Origin: Antrihabitans stalagmiti
GTDB taxonomy: Bacteria > Actinomycetota > Actinomycetes > Mycobacteriales > Mycobacteriaceae
DNA: 64,000 nt
Assembly (NCBI RefSeq): GCF_016482825.1
Contig: NZ_JAEMNV010000004.1
Span: 186,001-250,000, forward strand
Direction: 5' to 3'
Part shown: positions 17,360 to 26,015 of the stretch, in pieces
How the letters are laid out: the number at the start of each line of letters is the position of its first letter
Numbering within the stretch: position 1 is the stretch's first letter
Made by a program: the position numbers and the translations under genes
Notes under the pieces: model-generated
Seen by the model: the letters and a program-made list of their open reading frames with translations, nothing else
What the model was told of the DNA's origin: nothing
Databases searched by the model: none

Positions 17360-17559
17360 TGGCGTACGCGTACATGGACGCCATCCTCGAGCAGCCCGAG
17401 ATCCGGACGGAAAACTATCCCAACGAGCCGGACCGGGCTCGAATCAGCGTCCGCTACGCGTCACTCGTTGTTCATTTGAGCCTCACGGAGGCGACGGAAC
17501 TTGCAGCCGCGCTCGCTTTGGCATTGACGGCCGTTGATACCTCCGAAGCGAGGACATGA
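17356..17559 (+). CDS. Small element protein (67 aa)
   Basis: Not recognised. It has a short charged N-terminus, two strands (ARISVRYASLVVHLSL) and a C-terminal helix, TEATELAAALALALTAVDTS, that resembles the C-terminal helix of the preceding protein. It overlaps the previous stop with ATGATG, indicating coupled translation. Codon use is like the rest of the operon. Confidence 0.55.
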   Translation: MMAYAYMDAILEQPEIRTENYPNEPDRARISVRYASLVVHLSLTEATELAAALALALTAVDTSEART

Positions 17560-17565
17560 GAGCAA

Positions 17566-18195
17566 ATGGAGCCAAGCCCGCCCGGGACCAGAGACGAATC
17601 AGACGATTTCATGAAGGTGTCGCCTGCGTTGGTCCGTCGTCTCGGCAGTGCCAACTCCGCCTTGGTCTACGCGCGAATCGAATTCCGGTGTGGGCTGGCT
17701 GGAACGGGGCGAGTCGAGGACGTATCCGGCCGGTGGTGGCGCGCATCCATGTCCACGCTGTCACAGGAGACAGGACTGTCGGTGGACGCTCTGCGGCGAA
17801 CACTCCCGAAGCTTCAGAGTTCAGGCCAAATCGAGTCGTACAAACATCGAATTGGCGGCGCCAGCGACCAGACCCTGTCATACCGGATCAGGCCGCTACC
17901 TGCCATTCGGGCAGACGCCCGATTCGAGAACGTCAAACAACCGGATGGCAGGTCAGGGGCACGGTCAATTGACCGAATCGATTCGGCCAAAGGGCCGACT
18001 TATCAATCGGTCAAACGCCCGAATCTTTCCTCTCTCAAAGAATTAGAAGACAGAGACACGCGCGCGACAGGCAAGTTCGACCGCGACGTCAAGAGCTGCC
18101 CGGACTGCCACGGCACCCGATGGGTCGTCGATGACGAACAAAACCCCGTCCGAAAATGCAATCACGTGCGCGCGCCGATCAGGAGGCCAGCATGA
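17566..18195 (+). CDS. Winged-helix replication-type protein with C-terminal Zn ribbon
   Basis: A 209-residue protein. Residues about 15-110 hold a winged helix (VSPALVRRLGSANSALVYARIEFR, then STLSQETGLSVDALRRTLPKLQSSGQIESY) like those in plasmid and phage replication initiators. A polar linker of about 50 residues is followed by a zinc ribbon (CPDCHGTRWVVDD then CNH). This combination is common in replication-module proteins of actinobacterial phages and integrative elements. Two overlapping palindromes in the linker coding region could form an origin. The next gene overlaps by four bases. A Rep role is inferred; no helicase or nicking motif is present. Confidence 0.6.
   Translation: MEPSPPGTRDESDDFMKVSPALVRRLGSANSALVYARIEFRCGLAGTGRVEDVSGRWWRASMSTLSQETGLSVDALRRTLPKLQSSGQIESYKHRIGGASDQTLSYRIRPLPAIRADARFENVKQPDGRSGARSIDRIDSAKGPTYQSVKRPNLSSLKELEDRDTRATGKFDRDVKSCPDCHGTRWVVDDEQNPVRKCNHVRAPIRRPA
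17962..17985. other. Overlapping palindromes, possible replication origin
   Basis: CGGTCAATTGACCG (17962-17975) and CGAATCGATTCG (17974-17985) are perfect palindromes sharing two bases, inside the Rep-like gene and followed by further AT-richer repeats. Origins inside rep genes are common in phages and satellites, but this is only a structural hint. Confidence 0.3.
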
Positions 18196-18377
18196 CCACG
18201 ACGATCGACAGATACGGCGAACCGATCAACGACGATCCGCCAACCGCCCACGATGCAGAACGCTGCAGTGGTTGGCGCGGAGAAGATTTCGACGGGCGAC
18301 CTATCCCGTGTCTGCTGTGTAGGCCGCATCTCGCTCACACTGCGAAGGTGTACGACGGCGCAGGGATGATCCGGTGA
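18192..18377 (+). CDS. Small Cys-rich element protein (61 aa)
   Basis: Begins MTTTIDRYGEPINDDPP. It contains CSGWRG...PCLLCRPHL, three cysteines and a histidine that could bind one zinc ion. It overlaps the Rep-like gene and the WhiB-HTH gene by four bases each, so it is part of the same translational chain. A DNA- or protein-binding accessory role is possible, but the family is not recognised. Confidence 0.6.
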   Translation: MTTTIDRYGEPINDDPPTAHDAERCSGWRGEDFDGRPIPCLLCRPHLAHTAKVYDGAGMIR

Positions 18378-18901
18378 CTTCCTCGTTCTACGACAACCTC
18401 GTCAATGCTGTGTTGGTGGGTGCACCGAGCTTGCCGACCGCACGGTGCGCGGGTCGTCCGGAGTTGTTCGACGCGGACGTTGACGGAGAATCCGTCCAGG
18501 CTCGCACAGTTCGCCACGGCCTCGCACGCGCCGAGTGCTGCAGATGTCTCGATCTGTCCGCATGCCGGGAATGGTTGCAGCGGATGGACATTCATCACCG
18601 AGAGGTAAGCGGCATCGTCGGCGGCGAATCGAGAGGCTCCGACGAACGCGCAGCAGTTCCGAAAAGCATTCCAGTGCAACGAAATAAGATGCTCGACATC
18701 GACTCTGAGATCTACATACCGTTGCGCAGTGCGATGCAACTCACCTCGCGCTCAAGATCAACGATCTTGCGGTGGGTGAGGGACGGTCGAGTCGAACGGA
18801 TGCTGCTTCCGGACGGTCTCGTCGGATTCTGTGAGGACGACCTCCTCAGGGTTGAAGCTGAGACGCGCCGCGCGTTGGCGGCGAACCGGAGCGTCGCGTG
18901 A
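18374..18901 (+). CDS. WhiB-like Fe-S domain fused to an HTH domain
   Basis: A 175-residue two-domain regulator. The N-terminal 85 residues match the WhiB pattern: cysteines at 25, 55, 58 and 64 give C-x29-C-x2-C-x5-C, ARCAGRPELF precedes the first, and SGIVGGE replaces the usual G-V/I-W-G-G turn. The C-terminal part (YIPLRSAMQLTSRSRSTILRWVRDGRVE) is an excisionase/MerR-like HTH. WhiB proteins bind a 4Fe-4S cluster and region 4 of the principal sigma factor; phage WhiBs can act as dominant repressors. Here a DNA-binding domain is added in cis, so the protein may redirect host RNA polymerase to element promoters. GTG start overlapping the previous stop. Confidence 0.75.
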   Translation: MTSSFYDNLVNAVLVGAPSLPTARCAGRPELFDADVDGESVQARTVRHGLARAECCRCLDLSACREWLQRMDIHHREVSGIVGGESRGSDERAAVPKSIPVQRNKMLDIDSEIYIPLRSAMQLTSRSRSTILRWVRDGRVERMLLPDGLVGFCEDDLLRVEAETRRALAANRSVA

Positions 18902-19305
18902 CGGGCTCCGGCGCGGTGATGTTGGCGTTGCCGCCCGAAATTTGTCGTCACGTTTGCATCGCGCTGCAGAGGTACATCCAGCACCGCAAACGGTCAGGGA
19001 TGGTGATACCTGCCGAAATCCGAGAATTGGAACACAACCTCATCGAGTGGTCACGAACGATCAGTAACGGTCAGGAGCGGTCACGGTTTGCGCCTTCGGA
19101 ACCGGAGGCCGAATCTGACGACATGACCAAGACTCTTGTCGACTATTCCGAAGCCGCACAGATGCTTTCGGCGTCGTACTCGACAGTCCAGCGCATGGTG
19201 CGAACGGGGAAGTTGCATCCGATCCTGCTCGGCGCCAGGACCCCGCGAATCGCAGTCGAGGAAATCCGTGGACTCGTAACGGCACGCGATATGGCGGTGG
19301 TCTGA
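18898..19305 (+). CDS. HTH protein of the element (135 aa)
   Basis: The C-terminal 60 residues form an excisionase/HTH_17-type domain (VDYSEAAQMLSASYSTVQRMVRTGKLHPILLGARTPRIAVEEIRGLV), resembling that of the WhiB fusion just upstream. The N-terminal half is helical (ALPPEICRHVCIALQRYIQHRKRSG). It starts with GTG within the WhiB-HTH stop. A transcriptional or excision role is inferred; the similar domains in adjacent genes suggest duplication followed by divergence. Confidence 0.62.
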   Translation: MTGSGAVMLALPPEICRHVCIALQRYIQHRKRSGMVIPAEIRELEHNLIEWSRTISNGQERSRFAPSEPEAESDDMTKTLVDYSEAAQMLSASYSTVQRMVRTGKLHPILLGARTPRIAVEEIRGLVTARDMAVV

Positions 19306-19306
19306 C

Positions 19307-19618
19307 ATGAGTTACGAAGTGTTCGTCGATCAAGACGGTGTGCCGGCAGTGTCGGTCGACCGCGAACAAATCTTCCGCGACGCCGCCGAACTCGTCACGA
19401 AATTACTTGTGCTGAAGGAAGATTCACATTCAGCAGTGCGCGTGATCACCGACGAAGTCCAGGCACAAGGCCAACTCGCGCAAGCGGTAATGGGTGACGC
19501 CCTCGTGCTTCTGTCGTCACGAATAGTAGCCCCGCTGTTCCAAGTGCTCGAGACCAAAGGGATGACGAGCGCCGAGCTGTTCGACACATGCGTCACAGCC
19601 TTCGAGCGGGGACGGTGA
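19307..19618 (+). CDS. Small protein preceding the tape measure gene
   Basis: A 103-residue protein, not recognised. The sequence is mostly helical (REQIFRDAAELVTKLLVLKE, QAQGQLAQAVMGDALVLLSSRIVAPLFQVLE). It sits one base after the previous stop and eight bases before the tape measure start. In normal siphophages this position holds the G/GT tail chaperones made by frameshifting; this protein is short and I see no slippery sequence or extension frame, so it is not an evident chaperone. Confidence 0.6.
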   Translation: MSYEVFVDQDGVPAVSVDREQIFRDAAELVTKLLVLKEDSHSAVRVITDEVQAQGQLAQAVMGDALVLLSSRIVAPLFQVLETKGMTSAELFDTCVTAFERGR

Positions 19619-19625
19619 TACTCCG

Positions 19626-22600
19626 ATGACCGGTGGCCGGATCAACATTCTTGTAGACCTCGACACCGCGGCCGCTATGTCGCAGCTCAAGACCCTCGGC
19701 GGCGCCATGGGTGTGACTCTTGGTGTCGCCGGGATCGCGGCAGGGTTCGGCAAAGTCGTCAGCCTCGGCAACGATCTGACGAACACGCTGAACACCATGC
19801 AGGCGGTCTCGTCGGCGACCGCTGATCAGATGGCCGCCGTGTCGGAACGGGCAAAGCAGCTCGGCAACGACATGACGATCCCGAACACGTCGGCGACGAA
19901 TGCAGCCGAGGCGATGACCGAACTCGCCAAGGGCGGTCTGTCGGTCGAACAGACGATGGTTGCTGCGAAAGGCAGCCTGCAGCTTGCGGCGGCCGCGCAG
20001 ATTGACGCCGGAACGGCCGCGAATATTCAGGCGCGTGCGTTGAACGCCTTCAAACTGGAGGCGTCAGACGCAACTCTCGTAGCCGACACGCTAGCGAACG
20101 TGTCGAACGCAGCCAGCGGTGAGATTGGCGATTTCGCGATGGGGCTGAATCAGTCCGCACTTGTTGCGAAAGGACTCGGCCTTTCTCTGGAGGACACTGC
20201 AACGACGCTCGGACTCTTCGCGAAGAACAGCCTTCTGGGATCAGACGGCGGCACGAGTCTCAAGACGATGCTGATCGCGTTGGAGTCGCCGAGTAAGGCG
20301 CAGGCCGCTGCTCTTCGGGAGTTGGGTGTAGAGCAGTTCAACGCTCAGGGTCAGTTCGTCGGTATGCGCGTGGTGACGGAGCAGTTAGCGGCTGCTCAGC
20401 AGCGGATGACGACCGAACAGTTCACCGCGGCGGCGGCGACTGCGTTCGGCACCGACGCGGTCCGTGGTGCGACTGCATTGGTTGCCGAAGGCGCAGCGGG
20501 CTGGGATGAGATGGCTGGCGCCATCACTCGTCAGGGTGGCGCGGCGGAAGTTGCGGCCGCGAAGACGCAGGGGCTTCCTGGTGCGTTGCAGCGGGTGCAG
20601 AACGCAGCCGAGACTTCTGCGCTGGCACTGTACGAACTCGTCGATGGTCCGTTAGAGAGGTTGGCGAACTTCGCTGCTGGTGGACTCACCAGCGCTACCG
20701 AGGCGGTCGGGAATCTCGGATCCGGATCAGCGGCGTCCGTGCCGTTCGTGCAGGGATTCGTCTCAGCCTGGGACGGTCTGCCCGAGGTCGGCAGCAAGGT
20801 CATCAACGTCTTGCGTCCGATCGGTGAAGTCGTTCGGGAGAACGTCGAGGCGCTTGGGCAATCCGGTGGTGTGGTCGAGACGGCAGGGCAGGCGCTGCAC
20901 GGACTTGTCAACATCGCCGGTGCCGGACTGACGATCCTCACCCCGTTCGCGGAAGCGGTCGGTGCTGTCGGTTCGTTCTTCGCTGGGCTACCCGGTCCGG
21001 TGCAATCCGCAGTGGTCGCGTTGGTCGCGTTCCGGTTGCTTATGCCCGCGATCACAGCCTCGTTAGCGACAGCGGGAGCGGCTCTGTCCCGATTCGCGAT
21101 TACCGCAACGGGCCAGGCGGTCGGCGCACTTGCCGCAGTCACAACTTCCTTCACGACCGCGGCGGCTGCGGCAACGCGATTCGGTGCGGTTGGTCGTGTC
21201 GTGGCAGGTGGTATGTCGGTCGCGCGGGTCGGGATCAGTTCGTTGACGTCCGCGCTCGGCGGACCGTGGGTGCTCGCGCTCGCGGCGGCGACCATCGGTA
21301 TCACGTCCTGGATGGCGAGCAACGACGCTGCGGCCGAACGCGCAAAGCGGCTGCGGGACGCGACGGTGCAGATCGCGGCCGCGCAGCGCGACATGTACAA
21401 GGCGTTCACCGAATCCAACGGCGGATTGTCGCAGTTGGCGCTGTCGTCGATCAGCGTGCAGGTCGAAGCGGTAACCGGCAAGATCGACACGCTGACTGAG
21501 AGCGGCGCGAGCTGGACGAACTATGTCGGCGACGCCTTGCAGACTGTGTCGGGGTTTTGGGCGAACTCGGCCGGCGAACATACTGCCTACCTGGAGGAGC
21601 AAGAGGGCCGCGGCGACCGTATGAAGGCGGTCTATCAAAGCCTCGGCCTGAACGCGCAGCAGTTGGCCGAGCAGTTGGCCAACGATGACACGTGGCCCGA
21701 ACTGCAGCGCAAGCTCGAAGGGGCTGGGCAGGGCGGTGCCGAGTTGCTCGCCGAACTCGGCCCGCTGCACGAGGAGGCGGTGCGCGCCCGGCAAGACGCG
21801 GCGCTGCTGACCCCGGGCGTGTCGGATTTGTCGGCTGCGGTGAAGACGCTGGCGGACACGTCCTCGTCTGCCGAGGAACAGCTCAGCGCTTTGCACGAGA
21901 TCTTGGATGTGTTGTCGGGCAAGCAGATTCCGCTGTCGGAGGCGGTGGCGTCCTACAACGACACCATCAACAAGGTTGTCGAATCCACTGCTGAGGCGGT
22001 CGATCAGACGAAGGGGTTCGGCGACGCTCTTGTTGGTGTGAACGGTGCCGTCAACACGGTGCTGCCGAACGGTGGGGCGCTGTTCGATCAGTTGGTCCGG
22101 TTGCGTGGCGAAAGTGAAAAAGTTGCGCTCGCTGCCTACAACCAGAAGATTCAGACCGGCACTGTCGCCGAAGCTCAGCAGGCCGCACGCGAGCAGATGG
22201 CACGCACAGCCGAAGCGCTGGGTCCGCTTGCCGCCAAGTACGGGATCAGTGCCGACCAGATCGAGCGCATGGCACGCGAGGCGGGTCTCGTGCCCGAGAC
22301 GATCGTGTCGGCGGTGGCATTACAGGGTGCGAGCGAGTCGACGCAAGAGCTGTTCATCATCAACCAGGAACTTGCGAAGGCTGGCGCAGGGGCGTCGGTC
22401 ACGGTCGATGCACCGACCGAGGACGCCCGCAAACAACTCGAAGTGCTCGGCGTGAAGATCGAAGAAGTTGCAGGACACCCGAACCTGGTGAAGATCACCG
22501 CGCCGAATGAAACGGCGTTGCAGCAACTTGATCAGATCACGAAGGTGATCGACAGCGCGACGCGGACTCGGTACGTCGACATTGTCCCGCGACGAGTCGG

Positions 22601-24347
22601 GTCCCCTGAGCAGGTCGCCAACGCTGCGGTGCTGGATTCCGGGGTCACCTTCGGGCGGCCGCCGGGCCTCGCGACGGGTGGGCGGTTGCCGACGTCGGGA
22701 CCGGGGACCGACGTTGTGGACGGGTTCCTGGGCATGATTTCCGGGATGCCTGCGGTTCGGCTCGACGGTGGCGAGCAGATCACGCGGCGAGCGATGGTCG
22801 ATAAGTACGGTCCGCGTCTGTTCGATGAGATCAACGCGGGCACGTTCCCGATGTTGCCGGGGTACAAGGACGGTGGTCGGATCGCGGTCGACCGGATGAA
22901 AGATTTCGCGCAGTCGCAGAACGGTTTGCCGTATGTGTGGGGCTCGCGGGATTGCTCGTGGTTCATGTCCGCGATTCAAGCGGTCGGAATGGGTCACGAG
23001 CCTGGACGGCTGTACACGACGCACGATCTGATGGCGGGCAACACTGCCGGGTTGAAGTCGGGGTCGCAGGGTCCGTTCGTGATCGGTGTCAACGACGAGC
23101 ATATGGCGGGCGATCTCGACGGTGTCCCGGTCGAGTCGGGCGGTAACGGTGTCCGGTACGGCGCGGGTGCGCTCAGTGCGAACGATCCGAGGTTCGTGAA
23201 GCAGTTCTATATGCCGTCGGATTTGTTCGATCCACCGCTCACCGCCACGTCTCGTGAGTCCTCCCGCGACGATGAGTCGTCAACGGGCGAGAACCGCGGC
23301 GACCGCAGCACCGCTGAGCCTGATGCACAAGGCACCGACAAGAACAGGTCTGCGGGGCAGGCGCTGAGCGACCTTCCGCAGACACTGTCGGGTGCGGCTG
23401 GTGCTCTGGCGAGCGAGGTCGTGTCGTCGGTGGTGGGTGATGTGCTCGGTGTTCTCGGTGTCAACGACAGCGGGATCGTCGGGAAGTCGATCAGTCTGGG
23501 TCGCAGCATCGCCGAATACGATCCCGACCCCACCGGGGACGGGCGTCGGAAACGGCAGCAGGAGTTCGACACGGCACCGACGACCGATGACTCGGATCCG
23601 AAGGTGATGGATCAGCAGCCGATCAGTTACGACTCCGGTCGTGGTGTCGAGCAGTGGGCACCGGTATTCGCAGAGGCGTTGTCTCGCACGGGTAATCCGT
23701 CGCAGGACCTGGGTCGGACGCAGGAGCAGGCTCGGATCGAGTCGAACGGTAACCCGGACGCGGTCGGTCCGGATTCGGCGGACGGTAATCCCCGCGGGCT
23801 GCTGCAGGTGAAACCCGCCACGTTCGCGGCGTTCCGGGATCCGGAACTCGCGAACAACGTGCTGAATCCGTTGGCGAACTCAGTCGCAGCAATGAAATAC
23901 ACCAACGATCGGTACGGCAATCTCGCCAACATTTGGCCAACCGCCAAGGGATACAAGGACGGCGGTATCGAACTGTCGCCGATGGCGGCAGGTAAAGCGA
24001 GCATCGTCGGCCCGAACACGTGGCGCGTCGTGGGCGATCGAGCCAAGGACGACGAGTTCTACATCCCGGACACTAACGATCCCGCGCATGTGGCGATCGG
24101 TCAGGAATGGGCACGGCGCCGAGGATTCCAGCTCGTCCGTATGCACGCCGACGGCGGCATTCACGGGGGCAGCAGCGGACGGGGCGCCGCAGCGATGGAC
24201 GTCGACGCGATTGTCGGTGGTGTCTTCGGACGGATGGGAACCGTGAACATCAACGCACCGACCGGTGATTCGATCGGTATTCGCCGGGAGTGGGAGCGGT
24301 GGCTCGGCCGCGCGACACAGCATTACGCCATGGGCGGACGATCCTAG
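19626..24347 (+). CDS. Phage tape measure protein with two cell-wall hydrolase domains
   Basis: A 1573-residue protein. The N-terminal part (about residues 50-330) matches the phage minor tail/tape measure domain (TNAAEAMTELAKGGLSVEQ, TALGTDAV-type repeats, GTSLKTMLIAL). Hydrophobic stretches near 455-510 and 540-565 are typical for tape measures. Residues about 1090-1200 resemble an NlpC/P60-type peptidase (LPYVWGSRDCSWF for the cysteine, DEHMAGDLDG for the histidine). Residues about 1365-1445 form a lytic transglycosylase domain with catalytic Glu in ARIESNGNPDAVG, then NPRGLLQV. The protein sets tail length and is ejected to pierce peptidoglycan. It is the last gene of the rightward regulatory operon rather than of a late tail operon. 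Confidence 0.9.
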   Translation: MTGGRINILVDLDTAAAMSQLKTLGGAMGVTLGVAGIAAGFGKVVSLGNDLTNTLNTMQAVSSATADQMAAVSERAKQLGNDMTIPNTSATNAAEAMTELAKGGLSVEQTMVAAKGSLQLAAAAQIDAGTAANIQARALNAFKLEASDATLVADTLANVSNAASGEIGDFAMGLNQSALVAKGLGLSLEDTATTLGLFAKNSLLGSDGGTSLKTMLIALESPSKAQAAALRELGVEQFNAQGQFVGMRVVTEQLAAAQQRMTTEQFTAAAATAFGTDAVRGATALVAEGAAGWDEMAGAITRQGGAAEVAAAKTQGLPGALQRVQNAAETSALALYELVDGPLERLANFAAGGLTSATEAVGNLGSGSAASVPFVQGFVSAWDGLPEVGSKVINVLRPIGEVVRENVEALGQSGGVVETAGQALHGLVNIAGAGLTILTPFAEAVGAVGSFFAGLPGPVQSAVVALVAFRLLMPAITASLATAGAALSRFAITATGQAVGALAAVTTSFTTAAAAATRFGAVGRVVAGGMSVARVGISSLTSALGGPWVLALAAATIGITSWMASNDAAAERAKRLRDATVQIAAAQRDMYKAFTESNGGLSQLALSSISVQVEAVTGKIDTLTESGASWTNYVGDALQTVSGFWANSAGEHTAYLEEQEGRGDRMKAVYQSLGLNAQQLAEQLANDDTWPELQRKLEGAGQGGAELLAELGPLHEEAVRARQDAALLTPGVSDLSAAVKTLADTSSSAEEQLSALHEILDVLSGKQIPLSEAVASYNDTINKVVESTAEAVDQTKGFGDALVGVNGAVNTVLPNGGALFDQLVRLRGESEKVALAAYNQKIQTGTVAEAQQAAREQMARTAEALGPLAAKYGISADQIERMAREAGLVPETIVSAVALQGASESTQELFIINQELAKAGAGASVTVDAPTEDARKQLEVLGVKIEEVAGHPNLVKITAPNETALQQLDQITKVIDSATRTRYVDIVPRRVGSPEQVANAAVLDSGVTFGRPPGLATGGRLPTSGPGTDVVDGFLGMISGMPAVRLDGGEQITRRAMVDKYGPRLFDEINAGTFPMLPGYKDGGRIAVDRMKDFAQSQNGLPYVWGSRDCSWFMSAIQAVGMGHEPGRLYTTHDLMAGNTAGLKSGSQGPFVIGVNDEHMAGDLDGVPVESGGNGVRYGAGALSANDPRFVKQFYMPSDLFDPPLTATSRESSRDDESSTGENRGDRSTAEPDAQGTDKNRSAGQALSDLPQTLSGAAGALASEVVSSVVGDVLGVLGVNDSGIVGKSISLGRSIAEYDPDPTGDGRRKRQQEFDTAPTTDDSDPKVMDQQPISYDSGRGVEQWAPVFAEALSRTGNPSQDLGRTQEQARIESNGNPDAVGPDSADGNPRGLLQVKPATFAAFRDPELANNVLNPLANSVAAMKYTNDRYGNLANIWPTAKGYKDGGIELSPMAAGKASIVGPNTWRVVGDRAKDDEFYIPDTNDPAHVAIGQEWARRRGFQLVRMHADGGIHGGSSGRGAAAMDVDAIVGGVFGRMGTVNINAPTGDSIGIRREWERWLGRATQHYAMGGRS

Positions 24348-24379
24348 ACCGAACGAAAAGCAAAGGGAGACAGTAACTA

Positions 24380-24622
24380 ATGCAAGATGCGATCGCTCCA
24401 GGCAGAGGTCACTTCGACGCAGCCGGAAACTACTACCTGCCAGAGGGGCGCGGCGTTCTCTCGCAGACAGGCGTGTACACCGATCCGCACGGCGCCAAGA
24501 TCTACGGCGCGGCCCAGTTCCGCATAAGTCCAGACACGGGCGGATTGGTCCCGCGGGTGCCGATCCGCGACGCAGCGGATCCGCAGCGGATCCGCAGCCG
24601 CTGCCGCCGATCGTCCCTGTAG
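24380..24622 (+). CDS. Short protein after tape measure, frame altered by an 11-bp repeat
   Basis: Eighty residues in the present frame: MQDAIAPGRGHFDAAGNYYLPEGRGV, then FRISPDTGGLVPRVPIRDAADPQ and an arginine-rich tail. The tail arises from an 11-bp tandem duplication at 24572-24597. With one copy removed, the frame continues as PLPPIVPVGPGWPVPPA and stops at 24651, a proline-rich end that looks more natural. The gene may therefore be frameshifted, or may switch by repeat slippage. The function is unknown; its place after the tape measure suggests a virion-related peptide. A GGGAGA ribosome site precedes ATG 24380. Confidence 0.6.
   Translation: MQDAIAPGRGHFDAAGNYYLPEGRGVLSQTGVYTDPHGAKIYGAAQFRISPDTGGLVPRVPIRDAADPQRIRSRCRRSSL
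24572..24597 (+). repeat. 11-bp tandem repeat causing a frameshift
   Basis: Two full copies of GCAGCGGATCC and a partial third (GCAG). Eleven is not a multiple of three, so loss or gain of one unit changes the reading frame of the overlapping gene. Confidence 0.85.
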
Positions 24623-24704
24623 GCCCAGGCTGGCCCGTACCGCCCGCATAACCCCACAGCCCCCGCATAACCCCGACAAACGAACCAACCGCAGGAGGAC
24701 CCCC

Positions 24705-25466
24705 ATGAAAACACTGATGCACACACTGATGTCCGAGCGGATCGCGCTGAGGGCTGCACTGACGGACAACATCCGCCGTGCGACGAAGCCGGATCCGAAC
24801 TACACACGAGAAGCGAACGCGCAGCGCGCCAGCGAGGTTCGAGCGCAGCTGCTTCGTGATGGCAATGCTGTACTCGCTGAGCACGCACAGAAAGCGGCGC
24901 AAACCGCAGCGCAGTTGAAGATCGCTGCGGCAGGGGAGAGGCCTCATGTGGATGCGAGTTCGGCTGCCGATCTGATCCGTACGGAACAAGCGTGGCGGAA
25001 CAATGTGTTGCCAGAGTTGGAGCGGGGCAGACCACTCAACCAGGTGCTGAGCGACGCTGCCGTCGACGACGTCCTCGGTGCGGAGCGATTCGCGCCGGCC
25101 TACTACCGGTCGAAGTTCAACAGCAACACGAGTCTGTCGGCGATGCAGGAGGGGTATGACGCCTCGACCATGCGAACGACGCTCACGCCCGCCGTACAGG
25201 ATCTCAGCTTCGTCGATCACGCGATAGCAGACCGGTTTGCGAACATGGCACCGACAAGTGCCGCAGCAGATTTGATCCGATTCGCTGCCCGTGCTGATGT
25301 CGATCTCGCCACGTACCGCGATGTCGCCGCCAGTGTCGATCAAGGCGACGCGATGGGTGCCCAGATCACCATCCACTTGAGCGCGCAGAGCGGTTACGCC
25401 GCAGAACCAGCGCACGAAACGCAGGAGCAATCTGCGACCAGCAACAACGCTCCCGCCGACGCATAG
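24705..25466 (+). CDS. Element protein of unknown function (253 aa)
   Basis: Not recognised. The protein is helical, rich in alanine, aspartate and glutamate, with a disordered Ser/Thr/Ala-rich end (HETQEQSATSNNAPADA). The segment VDLATYRDVAASVDQGDAMGAQ recalls hypothetical proteins from actinobacterial prophages. A strong GCAGGAGGA ribosome site precedes the ATG. It lies alone between the tape measure region and the possible packaging site, where a virion component or scaffold-like morphogenesis factor is conceivable. No signal peptide or membrane segment is visible. Confidence 0.62.
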   Translation: MKTLMHTLMSERIALRAALTDNIRRATKPDPNYTREANAQRASEVRAQLLRDGNAVLAEHAQKAAQTAAQLKIAAAGERPHVDASSAADLIRTEQAWRNNVLPELERGRPLNQVLSDAAVDDVLGAERFAPAYYRSKFNSNTSLSAMQEGYDASTMRTTLTPAVQDLSFVDHAIADRFANMAPTSAAADLIRFAARADVDLATYRDVAASVDQGDAMGAQITIHLSAQSGYAAEPAHETQEQSATSNNAPADA

Positions 25467-25529
25467 GAAACGCGCGAACTGTGAACGGGACGGAAGCCTC
25501 TGCGGGGTCCCCGTCCCGGTGCACAGCTA

Positions 25530-25585
25530 CCCAGGGGGGTGGGCCTCTCCCATCCGTCTCTGGCACTGAGCGACCAGGCTCTAGA
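25530..25585 (+). repeat. Repeat copy A, possible cos/packaging sequence
   Basis: About 56 bp that recur imperfectly at 29139-29195. Shared blocks are CCCAGGGGGGTGGG, CCTCTCCC and GGCACTGAGCGACC followed by GCTCTA. The first two blocks form a short G/C hairpin in both copies, although its sequence changes. Copy A stands 50 bases before the small-terminase-like gene, where cos sites usually lie. Confidence 0.5.
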
Positions 25586-25634
25586 AGGTATGTCGACCGA
25601 AAAACTCAAGTGGGAACTTTGCTAGGAGGGTGAA

Positions 25635-26015
25635 TTGCCGCCCCTGATGAACCAGCAGACACCGAACAGCCGGGCTCGACGTCGGTCGAACGCTCCTGGT
25701 CACCGGCCCTTTTTCGTCGTCCTGCCGAGGGAAGGGTGCACGGACCCTGTCCCCAAAATTCCGGCAGGCAGAGTGTGGTCGAGGGTCGAAAAACAGCGTT
25801 GGAAAGAGCTGTGGACGTCGCCGCAGGCTACGCAATGGGACGAATCGGCGGCCGTAACCGTCGCTTTGCTCATCGCATACGAGACTCAGCTGCTTGCCGG
25901 TGAGGGCGCAGCGTGGCTCGCGCAAGAAGCACGTCACGCGGGCGACGCTCTCGGACTAACGCCGCGCGCGATGGCCGCCCTCGGCTGGACAATCGGCGAC
26001 CGGACGTCGCAATGA
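25635..26015 (+). CDS. Small terminase subunit-like protein
   Basis: A 126-residue protein. The pattern IPAGRVWSRVEKQRWKELW, SPQATQWDESAAVTVALLIAYETQLL, and EARHAGDALGLTPRAMAALGW matches the compact small terminase subunits of actinobacterial phages (an LW-x-SPQA-x-x-W-[DE] helix pair and a C-terminal LGLTP-x-x-x-x-LGW/LRW). TerS selects DNA for packaging; satellites such as SaPIs use their own TerS with the helper's large subunit. No large terminase follows. AGGAGGG five bases before TTG 25635 favours that start over ATG 25647. The following gene overlaps by four bases. Confidence 0.65.
   Translation: MPPLMNQQTPNSRARRRSNAPGHRPFFVVLPREGCTDPVPKIPAGRVWSRVEKQRWKELWTSPQATQWDESAAVTVALLIAYETQLLAGEGAAWLAQEARHAGDALGLTPRAMAALGWTIGDRTSQ

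Noticed and set aside
19307-19625. Possible G/GT tail-chaperone frameshift before the tape measure
   Set aside because: No slippery heptamer followed by an extended overlapping frame is visible; the 103-aa protein ends eight bases before the tape measure.
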